Assembly: GCF_017488845.2 (NCBI RefSeq)
Contig: NZ_CP083371.1
Coordinates: forward strand, 558,001 to 622,000
Origin: Ensifer canadensis
GTDB taxonomy: Bacteria; Pseudomonadota; Alphaproteobacteria; Rhizobiales; Rhizobiaceae
Reading direction: 5' to 3'
Length of the DNA: 64,000 nt
The notes beneath the pieces were generated by a model. The model was not told where the DNA came from. It did no database searches and was given only the letters and a program-made list of their open reading frames with translations. Below, piece by piece: positions 29,639 to 38,406 of this stretch. Both the position numbers and the translations under genes were made by a program. Within the stretch, counting starts at the first letter, position 1; each line of letters opens with the position of its first letter.

Positions 29639-30865
29639 ATGAGCAACGTGCATTTCCTCCGGGAACCCGAACCGGCCAATACCGAACAGGAAGAAAAGCG
29701 CCAGCATCTGTTTGCGCAGGCGACCGAGCTTTCGAGCCAGTTTGCGCAACGCGGCGCCGAGCTTGATCGCTTGGGCTTGCCGCCACGCGACGAAATCGAA
29801 GCGCTGCGCCAGGCGGGTCTGCTGACGGCGCTGCACGCCCAGGAAATCGGCGGAGCGGGCTTGAGCTGGCTTGATGGGTTGCGTCTCGTCCGGATCATCT
29901 CGCGTGGCGAAAGCTCTATCGGCCAGCTGCTCGGCTATCACTATGTCAACAGCCAGTATGTCTACTGGGCGACTGCCGATGGGAGGCAGGCCTGGGTGCT
30001 CGGTGCCGAGACCGTCGAACGCCAGCTCTACTGGGGTGCTGCCGTCAACCCGCGGGATCCGGGGCTCGTGCTCGAACGGCGCGGCGGCCACTATGTGCTC
30101 AACGGCCGCAAGACGTTCTCGACCGGCGCGCATGTTTCCGATCGCATCAACGTCAACGCGACGCTTGAGGGCAAGATCGCCAATTTCGTCGTGCCGACGG
30201 ATCGTCCGGGTTATGTCGCCCATGACGATTGGGACAATATCGGCCAGCGCCTGTCCGATAGCGGCAGCGTCGAGTTTCGCGATTTTCCTGTCTACGAGCG
30301 CGATTTCATTCTGCCGCTTGCCGAACCGTTCGATCCGCCTCAGGTGCAGGCGACGTTCAACACGCCGCTGATCCAGCTGGTGTTTGTCAATTTCTATCTC
30401 GGAACGGCGGAAGGCGCACTCGCCGCCGCAATCGACTATGTCAGAACCACCACGCGACCCTGGATCACATCAGGCGTGGCTCGTGCCAGCGACGACCCCT
30501 ACATTCTCGAACGCGTCGGCGAGTTGCAGGCTGCCTTGAAAGCATCCGTCGCTTTGGCCGACGCTGCGGCGGGCGTTGTCGAGGCCGCGTTGTCGAAAGG
30601 GCGGTCGGTGACGGAGCGCGAGCGCGGGGAAGCAGCACTTGAAGCCTATGCTGCCAAGATCAACGCCACCCACGTGGCGCTCGATGTGACGACGAAGGTG
30701 TTTGAACTGATGGGTGCGCGTGCCACGGCAGCGCATCATGGCTTCGATCGCTACTGGCGCAACGTCCGGACCCACACGCTGCACGACCCGGTCTTCTACA
30801 AGGCCCGCGAGGTCGGCGACTTTGCTTTGAATGGCCGAATCCCGCCTGTGAGCCTATACAGCTGA
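29639..30865 (+). CDS. Acyl-CoA dehydrogenase-fold oxidoreductase (SfnB/DszC-like)
   Basis: 408 residues of the ACAD-fold flavin monooxygenase group used in sulfur scavenging. N-terminal helical domain ('RDEIEALRQAGLLTALHAQEIGGAG'), middle beta domain ('GGHYVLNGRKTFSTGAHVSD'), C-terminal helical domain ending 'FDRYWRNVRTHTLHDPVFYK', the tail typical of DszC/SfnB-type enzymes. These use reduced flavin and O2 rather than CoA thioesters. ATG 29639 follows ggagtgaggcga. Together with the 31203 and 32682 genes it suggests use of organosulfur compounds such as sulfones or sulfonates. Confidence 0.8.
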   Translation: MSNVHFLREPEPANTEQEEKRQHLFAQATELSSQFAQRGAELDRLGLPPRDEIEALRQAGLLTALHAQEIGGAGLSWLDGLRLVRIISRGESSIGQLLGYHYVNSQYVYWATADGRQAWVLGAETVERQLYWGAAVNPRDPGLVLERRGGHYVLNGRKTFSTGAHVSDRINVNATLEGKIANFVVPTDRPGYVAHDDWDNIGQRLSDSGSVEFRDFPVYERDFILPLAEPFDPPQVQATFNTPLIQLVFVNFYLGTAEGALAAAIDYVRTTTRPWITSGVARASDDPYILERVGELQAALKASVALADAAAGVVEAALSKGRSVTERERGEAALEAYAAKINATHVALDVTTKVFELMGARATAAHHGFDRYWRNVRTHTLHDPVFYKAREVGDFALNGRIPPVSLYS

Positions 30866-31202
30866 CCTCGAGAGGTCAGGGCCCGGTGGACAAACCATCG
30901 GGCACTGGCACCGATGGAACGCGCTCGGATCCTTCCGGGCGCTTGGGCTGCTGACAGGGGCCGGCCGGCTGACGAGCGAGGCGCTGGCTTTGATCGGCGT
31001 CTGTTCTGTTCTTTCCGCCATGCTCGGGCTTGACCCGAGCATCCCCGCGTTTCTCGCGATGGACGCATCGCGCCTGGATTCTCGGGTGAAGCCCGTGGAT
31101 CGCGACGCGGCATACGACTGCCACGTATGCATAGTCATACTCTTGCGCGGCCCGAGGATCCGAGCGCCCCCAGCCATCGAGCAATTAATGCCGAGTGTGC
31201 TC
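30866..31202. other. Convergent intergenic region
   Basis: 337 bp between two converging genes. It contains the palindromic element at 31020-31042 and a related partial copy (ttctcgggtgaagcccg) near 31078-31094. Short open frames cross it on both strands, but none looks coding. Confidence 0.5.
31020..31042. repeat. Extragenic palindrome (REP-like)
   Basis: Perfect 9-bp arms atgctcggg / cccgagcat around cttga. Palindromes of the form CTCGGGtcaagCCCGAG are, from memory, abundant between convergent genes in Rhizobiales. A degenerate partner with one arm changed follows about 36 nt later. It probably acts as a bidirectional terminator or mRNA-end hairpin. Confidence 0.6.
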
Positions 31203-32600
31203 CTATGCGGAAGCCGCGATCGCCTGCGCGTTTCCGGCGAGTTCCCGATAGCCTGCGCCGGGATGGGGTGCTGCGAGCCGTGGGCCGGCGCCGAACAGCT
31301 TTTCGCGGAGCGTGCCTTCGCGATAGCTGGTCTTGTAGACGCCGCGCTTCTGCAACTCCGGGACCAGCAGATCGACCGCATCCTCGAAGGTTTCGGGCGT
31401 GACGGCATAGGCAAGGTTGAAGCCATCGACATCCGTGTCTTCGACCCACTCCTGCAGCAGATCTGCGACCGTTTGCGGTGAGCCGACGAAGACGGGGCCG
31501 AAGCCGCCGATACCGACCCAGTCGGCCATTTCGCGTACGGTCCAGACCTTATCGGGATCGATCGTCGTAAAGGTCTCGACCGCAGATTGGACCGCATTGG
31601 TATAGCGGTGGCGCAGCGGTTCGTCCGGCGCGAACTGGCCGAAATCGATGCCGGTCCAACCGGAGATCAGCGCCAGCGCGCCTTCATAGGAAACATGGCT
31701 GCGATACTCATCGAACTTCCTCTTCGCGTCCGCATCGGTTTCGCCGAGGATCACGGTTTGGAGATTGAATGTGAGGAGGTCGCGCGGATTGCGCCCCGCA
31801 CGCTCGGCCGCCTCGCGCACATTCGCGACGTATCGCTTCAGAACGGTTTTCGAGGGGGCTGCGACGAAGACGCACTCGGCATGGGTGCCGGCAAAATCCT
31901 TGCCGCGGCTGGAGGCGCCTGCCTGGTAGAGGACAGGTGTGCGTTGCGGCGACGGTTCGCTGAGATGGACGCCCGGCACGGTGAAATGCCGCCCTTGGTG
32001 GTTGATCGCATGCACCTTGTCCGGATCGGTGAAGATGCCCCCTATCCGGTCGCGCACGACCGCGTCGTCTTCCCAACTGCCTTCCCAGAGCTTGTAGCAG
32101 ACCTCGAGATATTCTTCCGCGATGTCGTAGCGATCATCGTGCCGTGTCTGCTGCGCCTGGCCGATATTGAGCGCACCGCTGTTAAGATAGGAGGTGACGA
32201 TGTTCCAGCCGACGCGGCCCTTCGTCAGATGGTCGAGCGTCGAGATTCGCCGCGCGAAAGTGTAGGGGTGTTCGAACGAAAGCGAGGCCGTCAGCCCGAA
32301 ACCCAGATGTTGCGTCGCGTGCGCCATGGTCGGCACCAGCTGCAGCGGGTCGTTGACGGGAACCTGGGCGGAATGCCGGAGCGCCGCCTCTACATTGCCG
32401 TTCAGCACGTCATAGACGCCGAGCACATCGGCAATGAACAACCCGTCGAACTTGCCGCGTTCAAGCGTCGTTGCCAGATGCACCCAGTAGTCGAGATCCT
32501 TGTAACGCGACGACTGGTCGCGCGGATGCGTCCAAAGCCCTGGCGATTGATGGCCGACACAGTTCATGTCGAAGGCATTCAGCCGGATTTCGCGGCTCAT
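31203..32600 (-). CDS. NtaA/SnaA/DszA-family FMN-dependent monooxygenase
   Basis: 465 residues, luciferase-like TIM barrel of the nitrilotriacetate/DszA family: 'LNAFDMNCVGHQSPGLWTHP', 'FDGLFIADVLGVYD', 'HLGFGLTASLSFEHPYTFARRISTLDHLTKGRVGWNIVTS' (split here as recognisable blocks), 'LYQAGASSRGKDFA' and 'IGGFGPVFVGSPQTVADLLQEW'. Such enzymes need FMNH2 from a separate reductase, not visible here. It shares the strand with the SfnB-like gene 81 nt upstream, forming a likely operon. Substrate is probably an organosulfur compound (dimethyl-sulfone type), but NTA-like amines cannot be excluded. Confidence 0.85.
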   Translation of the reverse strand: MSREIRLNAFDMNCVGHQSPGLWTHPRDQSSRYKDLDYWVHLATTLERGKFDGLFIADVLGVYDVLNGNVEAALRHSAQVPVNDPLQLVPTMAHATQHLGFGLTASLSFEHPYTFARRISTLDHLTKGRVGWNIVTSYLNSGALNIGQAQQTRHDDRYDIAEEYLEVCYKLWEGSWEDDAVVRDRIGGIFTDPDKVHAINHQGRHFTVPGVHLSEPSPQRTPVLYQAGASSRGKDFAGTHAECVFVAAPSKTVLKRYVANVREAAERAGRNPRDLLTFNLQTVILGETDADAKRKFDEYRSHVSYEGALALISGWTGIDFGQFAPDEPLRHRYTNAVQSAVETFTTIDPDKVWTVREMADWVGIGGFGPVFVGSPQTVADLLQEWVEDTDVDGFNLAYAVTPETFEDAVDLLVPELQKRGVYKTSYREGTLREKLFGAGPRLAAPHPGAGYRELAGNAQAIAASA

Positions 32601-32681
32601 ATCCGTCTCCTCGTAGAAAGCTGCATACGTCCCCGGCAGATCGGTGCCGATTTTCCAGGGTAAGGCGGCGTCAGGGCAGGG

Positions 32682-33899
32682 TCAGAGCGCGCCGTTCTTC
32701 GGTGGCGCGACGCCGTTCAGGTGGTAGTTGCCGACGACGTGATACTTCCAGCGCACCGGATCATGCAGCGTGTGGGTGCGGGCGTTGCGCCAGTGGCGGT
32801 CGAGGTTGAGGCCGATGCGGGTGGACGACGTGCCGGCGAGTTCGAAGAGCGTGTTGGTGGCTTCGAGCGCGATTTCTGTTGTCAGTACCTTGGCGGCGGC
32901 GACCGCCAGCGTCGCCTCGATGACGCTTTCCTCGGTGCCGTTGATCTGGGCGATGTCGACCTTCTTGCCGGCACGCTCGACGATGGCGGTCGCCGCCTCA
33001 AGGCGGATCGCGAGTTGTCCGATGCGGGCGATTGTCAGTGGATCGTCCGCTGCCCGTTCGACGCCGCTATCCATCCAGGGCCGTGCCCGGTTGCGCACGA
33101 AGTCGAGCGTCTCGGCGAAGGCGGCGCGCGCGATGCCGAGATCGATGCCGGCGTGGATGATCTGGCCGACCGAGCCGATCGTCGTCGGACGTTCGAAGCC
33201 GCGATGATGGCGCACCACCGCGTCGGCCGTGACGTATACATTCTGCAGCACCGTCGTGCCGCTGCCGGTGGTGCGCTGCCCGAAGCCGTCCCAGTCGTCG
33301 ATGACCTGCAGGCCATCGGCACCGCGCGGCAGGAAAGACATGGTGAGTTTTTCGTCCGGATCGAGCGCGAACACGACAATCCATTCGGCAAAGAGCACGC
33401 CGGTCGAATAAAACTTGCGGCCGTTGAGGCGGTAGCCAAGACCATCAGGCGTCAGGCGCGTTGCGTAGTCGCCGACGGTTTTTGTGTCCTTTTCGGAAAG
33501 CGCATTGCCGAAGCGGTCGCCAGCGAGCGCGCGTGCGAAGAAGAATTTCTTCTGTTCCTCCGTGCCGTCGGTGCGCAGCGCTTCGAGAATATAGAAATGG
33601 TTCTGGGGGATCTGGCCGATCGAACTGTCGGCTTCGGACAGGATGGCGGTGATTTCCGCCAGCACCGCGTTGGAAACGTCGATGCCGTCATAGTCGGAGG
33701 GCACGGTGATTGCGAGGAGACCGGATTGGGCAAGGGTGTCGAGCTCATCGAATGGCAGGATCCGGTCGGTATCCCGCTCGTTTGATCGATTGGCAAAATC
33801 GCCCGCGAGTTCGCGCGCGATTTCCAGCGCCTCCTCCTCGCTTCCGATCCGGTGTGCCGGGAGCTTCGTCTTCTCGGAAAGCTGCGAGATCGTTCCCAT
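32682..33899 (-). CDS. SfnB-family sulfur-acquisition oxidoreductase
   Basis: 405 residues with the same ACAD fold and C-terminal tail ('NLDRHWRNARTHTLHDPVRWKYH') as the 29639 product, but only distantly similar to it elsewhere. N-terminus: 'LPAHRIGSEEEALEIARELAGDFA', typical of the SfnB annotation group; middle: 'YRLNGRKFYSTGVLFAEWI'. It heads a minus-strand pair with the DszA-like monooxygenase. A perfect operator-like palindrome lies 65-82 nt upstream of its start. Confidence 0.83.
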   Translation of the reverse strand: MGTISQLSEKTKLPAHRIGSEEEALEIARELAGDFANRSNERDTDRILPFDELDTLAQSGLLAITVPSDYDGIDVSNAVLAEITAILSEADSSIGQIPQNHFYILEALRTDGTEEQKKFFFARALAGDRFGNALSEKDTKTVGDYATRLTPDGLGYRLNGRKFYSTGVLFAEWIVVFALDPDEKLTMSFLPRGADGLQVIDDWDGFGQRTTGSGTTVLQNVYVTADAVVRHHRGFERPTTIGSVGQIIHAGIDLGIARAAFAETLDFVRNRARPWMDSGVERAADDPLTIARIGQLAIRLEAATAIVERAGKKVDIAQINGTEESVIEATLAVAAAKVLTTEIALEATNTLFELAGTSSTRIGLNLDRHWRNARTHTLHDPVRWKYHVVGNYHLNGVAPPKNGAL

Positions 33900-34291
33900 A
33901 TGATCGCTCCATTTCGATAGTGGCGCATATCTGTGAATTATCTGGCGTCTTCAGGTAAGATCGTATATTCTATGGAATATATGGATATTAGTTTTTCGTT
34001 CCTGATGTTCTGACGAATGGTCGGCCCTTTCAAGCCGATACAGCGATATGGAGCACGAATTGGCTGTCGACCGGGCGTGGCGGGTGCAGTTCCAAAACCG
34101 CCGTCCTCAAAAAATTTCAAAAAAAGTTGCCGGTCGCTTGGAACCATTGTCGCGCTTCTGCATTTCGCCATGGCCTGCAGTCTACCGATTGTGTGGTCGT
34201 CAAAGTACCGGCCACACGGCACGATGACAAATACATGCTGACAGTATTGGCCATTCGCGTTTCCCGGCCTTAACCACTGAAGGAGACACAA
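33900..34291. other. Divergent intergenic region
   Basis: 392 bp between the SfnB-like gene and the hypothetical protein at 34292. Apart from the palindrome at 33964-33981 and the ribosome site aaggagacacaa before 34292, nothing definite is seen. Short frames across it lack coding character. Confidence 0.5.
33964..33981. promoter_or_regulatory. Perfect palindrome upstream of the SfnB-like gene
   Basis: Arms tatattc / gaatata with a 4-nt spacer (tatg), in the promoter region of the minus-strand sulfur pair. The core ctatRgaat recurs near 29593. This makes it the best candidate operator for the Rrf2 regulator at 29041. Confidence 0.5.
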
Positions 34292-34678
34292 ATGACGAAT
34301 TTGCTGCCCGCTCTTCATGAAGGGCATGCCTCCATCATCCTGCAAAATCTCTTTCGAGATGCCCTTGAGGCCTATGATGATTGGGGCGAGGGGATGCCTG
34401 AACCCGTGGTTTCGTTTGAAGGCAAATTGCTGCCGATCAGGGTCGTCTTCGACTGGATGAAACCTTGCACGGATATCATGCCTGCAAACATGATCGGCAT
34501 CGTCACCGATCGATTAAGCAAACCCTGGATTGGCGACGGTCCGCTCGATAAAATGACGTTTTCGACGGCGGCGCGCGTCATGTCCGTTCTGACCAAACGT
34601 CAGTTGCGTCGTTATGGCAGCGGCTCGATCGAGGTCTTTGCCGAGCGCTTCAAACCATCGCTACGCGTCGACGTCTGA
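34292..34678 (+). CDS. Hypothetical protein
   Basis: 128 residues, no signal peptide or membrane segment. It begins 'MTNLLPALHEGHASIILQ' and ends with a basic stretch. A strong ribosome site (aaggag, 7 nt spacing) and normal codon use support translation. I do not recognise the family. It has no obvious operon partner; the LysR gene follows after 218 nt. Confidence 0.6.
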   Translation: MTNLLPALHEGHASIILQNLFRDALEAYDDWGEGMPEPVVSFEGKLLPIRVVFDWMKPCTDIMPANMIGIVTDRLSKPWIGDGPLDKMTFSTAARVMSVLTKRQLRRYGSGSIEVFAERFKPSLRVDV

Positions 34679-34896
34679 TCGACGACGAGACAGCCTGAAC
34701 AAGCCGGAGAGCGCACGCGTGCTCTTCGGCACCCACCATCTCCATATCCTAACGGTCCATCCTGGCCTTGCGCATCAGTTGTTCTGCCCAGGCGGAGTAA
34801 TCGCACGCCTGACGCTGCCGTCGAATACGGCTTCCTAGATTGTCCGCCTTTTCGTAAACACGGAGAAGATGGCAATGGGATGGATGCGGAGCCGGC

Positions 34897-35799
34897 ATGA
34901 ATTTTCGACAATTGGAAGTGCTGCGCACCCTGCTTGCCACCGGCTCGACGATCGCGGCGGCGAAAACCATGGGGCTCAGCCAGTCCGGTGTCAGCCGTCT
35001 GCTGCAGCAACTGGAAGAGGACCTGTCGCTGACGCTGTTTGCGCGCGACAAGGGCCGGCTGATCCCGACGCCCGAGGCGCTGAAGCTGTCCGAGGATGCC
35101 GAGCATATTCTGCTCGGGATCGATCGCTTCACCAATCTCGCCCAGGATCTTCGCAGCGGCGCCGTCGGCCCGGAAGTCGTGCGCATCGGCCTGCCGAACA
35201 GCATGTCCGAAAGCTTCGCCCCGGCGATGCTGGCGGATTATGCCAAGGATTTCCCCGGTGTGCGGGTCGAAACCTTCTTCGATACGACCGTGGCGATTGC
35301 CCGCCTTGTCGAACAGCGCATCATCGATTTCGGCTTCCTGCGCTACGAGGGGCAACTGAGCGCCAGCCTCGAAATGCAGCCGGTGGCGGGCGGCGTCAGC
35401 GTCTGCGTCATGGCGAAGAGCCATCCGCTGACGGCGCTCGACCACGTCACCCCGAAGGAACTCAGGGGCATACCGCTGATCCTGATCGGTCGCCGGCGGC
35501 CGACCCGGGTCATGCTCGACGAGATCTTTCGAAAGGCGGGCGTGCCGCAAAAGGTCAAGATCGAGACGCACAGCAACAGCTCGGCCTGCGCCTATGCCGC
35601 CCATGATCTTGGCGTTGCAATCATCAGCAGTTTTTTCGCCAACCTGCATCGGCATCTCCCGATTGAAATCAGGAGCTTTACGCCGCACCTGACGCAGGAT
35701 TTCGGCGTCGCAACCGCCGCCGGCGTGCCGCTGTCGATTGCGGCTCAGGCGATGATCGATTGCCTGAAGCGACAGGTCGCCACTTCACAAGAGCCGTGA
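34897..35799 (+). CDS. LysR-family transcriptional regulator
   Basis: 300 residues: N-terminal HTH (1-60; 'MNFRQLEVLRTLLATGSTIAAA', 'LSQSGVSRLLQQLEEDL', 'LFARDKGRLIPT') and a LysR substrate-binding domain (about 90-295). No divergently transcribed target gene is adjacent, which is unusual, so its regulon cannot be guessed from position. Downstream are methionine-sulfoxide reductase and a flavin monooxygenase on the same strand. Confidence 0.88.
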   Translation: MNFRQLEVLRTLLATGSTIAAAKTMGLSQSGVSRLLQQLEEDLSLTLFARDKGRLIPTPEALKLSEDAEHILLGIDRFTNLAQDLRSGAVGPEVVRIGLPNSMSESFAPAMLADYAKDFPGVRVETFFDTTVAIARLVEQRIIDFGFLRYEGQLSASLEMQPVAGGVSVCVMAKSHPLTALDHVTPKELRGIPLILIGRRRPTRVMLDEIFRKAGVPQKVKIETHSNSSACAYAAHDLGVAIISSFFANLHRHLPIEIRSFTPHLTQDFGVATAAGVPLSIAAQAMIDCLKRQVATSQEP

Positions 35800-35952
35800 G
35801 GGTCTGAATCCGGACATCGGCGTCGGGTCGCGTTTGTCGAACCGTTTTCCGCCAGCGCTCCGTTTCGCTGCCGGCGCGGACGCGCTGCAATTGGCAAATG
35901 TCGGGCGCGGCACTACATTGCCAGTCCGTATGATGAGAGAGTGAAAGAGATC

Positions 35953-36441
35953 ATGTTCCAGGCGGCGGTAATCGACACAGGCGACAAGACCGAATTCTAT
36001 CGGGAGTTGGCGCAGCAACTCGAAGCGCTGCTGCATGGCGAGCCCAATATGATCGCGAACGCCGCAAACACCTCGGCGCTGATGTACCAGACGATGCCCG
36101 ACCTGAATTGGGCCGGCTTCTACTTTCTCGATTCTGATGACGAATTGGTGCTCGGGCCATTTCAGGGCAAGCCCGCCTGCGTGCGCATTCCTGTCGGCCG
36201 TGGCGTCTGCGGCACGGCCGTAAAGGAAGGGCAGTCGATCCTGGTCGAAGACGTGCACGCGTTTCCCGGTCATATCGCCTGCGATGCGGCGTCCCGCTCC
36301 GAACTCGTGGTTCCCGTCCGACGCCAAGGCCGGGTGATCGGTGTCATCGACCTCGATAGTCCTAAACCGGCACGTTTCGACCGGGACGATCAGGCCGGCA
36401 TCGAAAAACTGGCCGCGATCTTTGCCGCGGCGATTGGCTGA
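35953..36441 (+). CDS. msrC: Free methionine-(R)-sulfoxide reductase (GAF domain)
   Basis: 162 residues forming one GAF domain. Cys76, Cys86 and Cys110 (in 'PACVRIPVGRGVCGTA' and 'HIACDAASRSELVVP') have the 10- and 24-residue spacing of the three redox cysteines of fRMsr enzymes. It reduces free Met-R-O using thioredoxin. An in-frame GTG at 35941 is the alternative start. It may fit with the sulfur genes nearby, but it is separated by unrelated genes. Confidence 0.9.
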   Translation: MFQAAVIDTGDKTEFYRELAQQLEALLHGEPNMIANAANTSALMYQTMPDLNWAGFYFLDSDDELVLGPFQGKPACVRIPVGRGVCGTAVKEGQSILVEDVHAFPGHIACDAASRSELVVPVRRQGRVIGVIDLDSPKPARFDRDDQAGIEKLAAIFAAAIG

Positions 36442-36484
36442 AAGTCGCCGCCGTGGATGATCTGCCTTCGGTCTTGGCTGCGTG

Positions 36485-37615
36485 ATGATGGACATCCAGA
36501 ACGCCTTTGCCCCCGCCAGCGAGGCCGAGACGCATGCGCGCGTCGCCCGCAAGATCGACATCGTCGTCATCGGTGCCGGACAGGCGGGTCTGTCTTCGGC
36601 TTATCATCTGAGCCGGTTCGGGCTATCGCCTCAGATGCAATATGTCGTTGTCGACCGATCGCCACAGCCGGGCGGCGCCTGGCAGTTTCGCTGGCCGTCG
36701 CTGACGCTGAGCACCGTCAATGGCATTCACGATCTTCCCGGCATGAAATTCGCCGACGCCGTCGATACCAGCATGGGCGAAGTCCACGCTTCCGTCGCCG
36801 TCCCGCAGTATTACGGCGCCTATGAGAAGGCATTCGACCTTCCCGTGCACCGACCGGTTGCCGTCAAGGTCGTTTGCGAGCGGGGCGAGCGTTTCAGGGT
36901 CGAGACCGACGCCGGCGTCTATGCCGCCCGCGGCATCATCAACGCCACCGGCACCTGGGAGTCTCCCTACATTCCACCCTATCCGGGATCGGATCTCTTC
37001 AGGGGGCGTCAGCTGCACACCAAGGACTACCAGACCGCCGGGCAGTTTGCCGGGCGGCACGTGCTGGTCGTCGGCGGCGGCATCTCCGCGATCCAGCTGC
37101 TCGATGAAATATCCAAGGTGACATCGACCACATGGGTCACGCGCGAGGAGCCGGCCTTCCGTGAAGAGCCGTTTACCCCCGAGGTCGGACGCGCTGCCGT
37201 TGCCATGGTCGAGGAACGCGTACGCCGCGGTCTGCCGCCGGGCTCGGTCGTCTCCGTGACCGGTATTCCGGTGACGCCGGCGATCCTTGCCGCACGCGCA
37301 CGCGGCGCACTCGAGCGCCAGCCAATGTTTGCCGAAATCACCGAGCATGGCGTGCGCTGGCCGGATGGTCGCGAGCAGCAAGTCGACGTCATTCTCTGGA
37401 GTACCGGCTTTCGAAGCGCGCTCGATCACCTGGCGCCGCTGCAACTGCGCAATGCCGATGGCGGCATCCTGATGACCGGCCGGCTTGCGACACAGGTGGC
37501 AAAAGACCCGAGGATCCATCTCGTCGGTTACGGCCCGTCGGCTTCCACCATCGGTGCGAACCGGGCAGGCGGTGCCGCGGTCCGCGAGCTCGCCGATCAC
37601 CTTCAGCTGCTCTAA
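36485..37615 (+). CDS. FAD-dependent NAD(P)H monooxygenase/oxidoreductase
   Basis: 376 residues with an N-terminal FAD-binding dinucleotide fold 'VVIGAGQAGLSSAYHL', then 'PGGAWQFRWPSLTLS', and a second nucleotide fold 'VLVVGGGISAIQLLDEI'. The C-terminal 'VILWSTGFRSALDHLAPL' matches the ATG-containing motif region of flavin monooxygenases of the FMO/BVMO-like class; the exact BVMO fingerprint is not present. Possible starts are GTG 36482, ATG 36485 and ATG 36488. Substrate unknown. Confidence 0.78.
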   Translation: MMDIQNAFAPASEAETHARVARKIDIVVIGAGQAGLSSAYHLSRFGLSPQMQYVVVDRSPQPGGAWQFRWPSLTLSTVNGIHDLPGMKFADAVDTSMGEVHASVAVPQYYGAYEKAFDLPVHRPVAVKVVCERGERFRVETDAGVYAARGIINATGTWESPYIPPYPGSDLFRGRQLHTKDYQTAGQFAGRHVLVVGGGISAIQLLDEISKVTSTTWVTREEPAFREEPFTPEVGRAAVAMVEERVRRGLPPGSVVSVTGIPVTPAILAARARGALERQPMFAEITEHGVRWPDGREQQVDVILWSTGFRSALDHLAPLQLRNADGGILMTGRLATQVAKDPRIHLVGYGPSASTIGANRAGGAAVRELADHLQLL

Positions 37616-38406
37616 TCGCCGGCCGACGCGATCTCTTCGGCGTTGACGTCGGTGTCCCGCAGAGATTGTGCCCGGCACATCCATCGGCCCGTCACGGCAC
37701 CGACCCTCGGGCAATGCGTCCAAAGGATGCGACCCTCGATATCAGCCCAAAACTCCGCTTGAGCCGGACGTTGTGTCATACCTTAAACGTGATTCCCGAA
37801 GGCGCTTTGAAAGAGCCAAGCGTCGAGCCAAAGCGACCCCAGCTTGCGGGAATTACTCCCGTAAATGCCGGCCGATGCGCGTGGCGTTTCACATCATCGG
37901 GCAACGACACCAGTGATTTCGTCTGGTCGTGCTCGAAAGTGATGCAAGGATACGGTCGCGGATGATGTTGCAGGCAACGCAGAAGAAGCGCCAACCGGCC
38001 GCCATGACAGTTCGGTTTGTGTTTGCCGGCATCGTCTTCGGCGTGCTCATGGTCGGCATCGCCTCAGCCATCAGCGCCACGGGCAAGCGCGGCGGCCACC
38101 TGTTTCCCGATCTCAAGATCGGTTTCAACATCCGTTGGTGATTTAAAGTCCATCGCTGACTGTCTTTTTGCGTCGGCATCGCAGGGCAATGCTCCCCCGA
38201 CTGCATGCGCGACTTCCGCCCAGCGCATGATGCCGCACGTTATCGGCCCCTTTGGCAGCTCCCATGTCATCCCTTCGTCATAGAGCTATGACGATTCCTC
38301 ATAATATTGCGCGGATTTTTCCATTCGATCATAGTCGTGTCAAGAAAAGCCGGCAGGAGGGCCGAATCGCGATGTCGCGCCAGGCTGTTCTCAGTACGGG
38401 GAACCC
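37616..38406. other. Long intergenic region upstream of the peptide-importer operon
   Basis: 791 bp without a confident gene. It holds one weak small-membrane-protein frame (37929-38141), a palindrome tcatag-ag-ctatga at 38278-38291, and an AT-richer stretch (cctcataatattgcg) near 38297-38311 that looks like the promoter of the 38407 operon. The rest shows no clear structure. Confidence 0.5.
37929..38141 (+). CDS. Possible small membrane protein
   Basis: 70 codons from a GTG; in-frame ATGs at 37962, 37965 and 38004 are alternatives. It encodes one hydrophobic helix (VRFVFAGIVFGVLMVGIASAIS) flanked by basic residues, the usual look of a single-pass membrane micropeptide. There is no strong ribosome site, and a minus-strand frame overlaps it, so it may be chance. 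Confidence 0.25.
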   Translation: MLESDARIRSRMMLQATQKKRQPAAMTVRFVFAGIVFGVLMVGIASAISATGKRGGHLFPDLKIGFNIRW

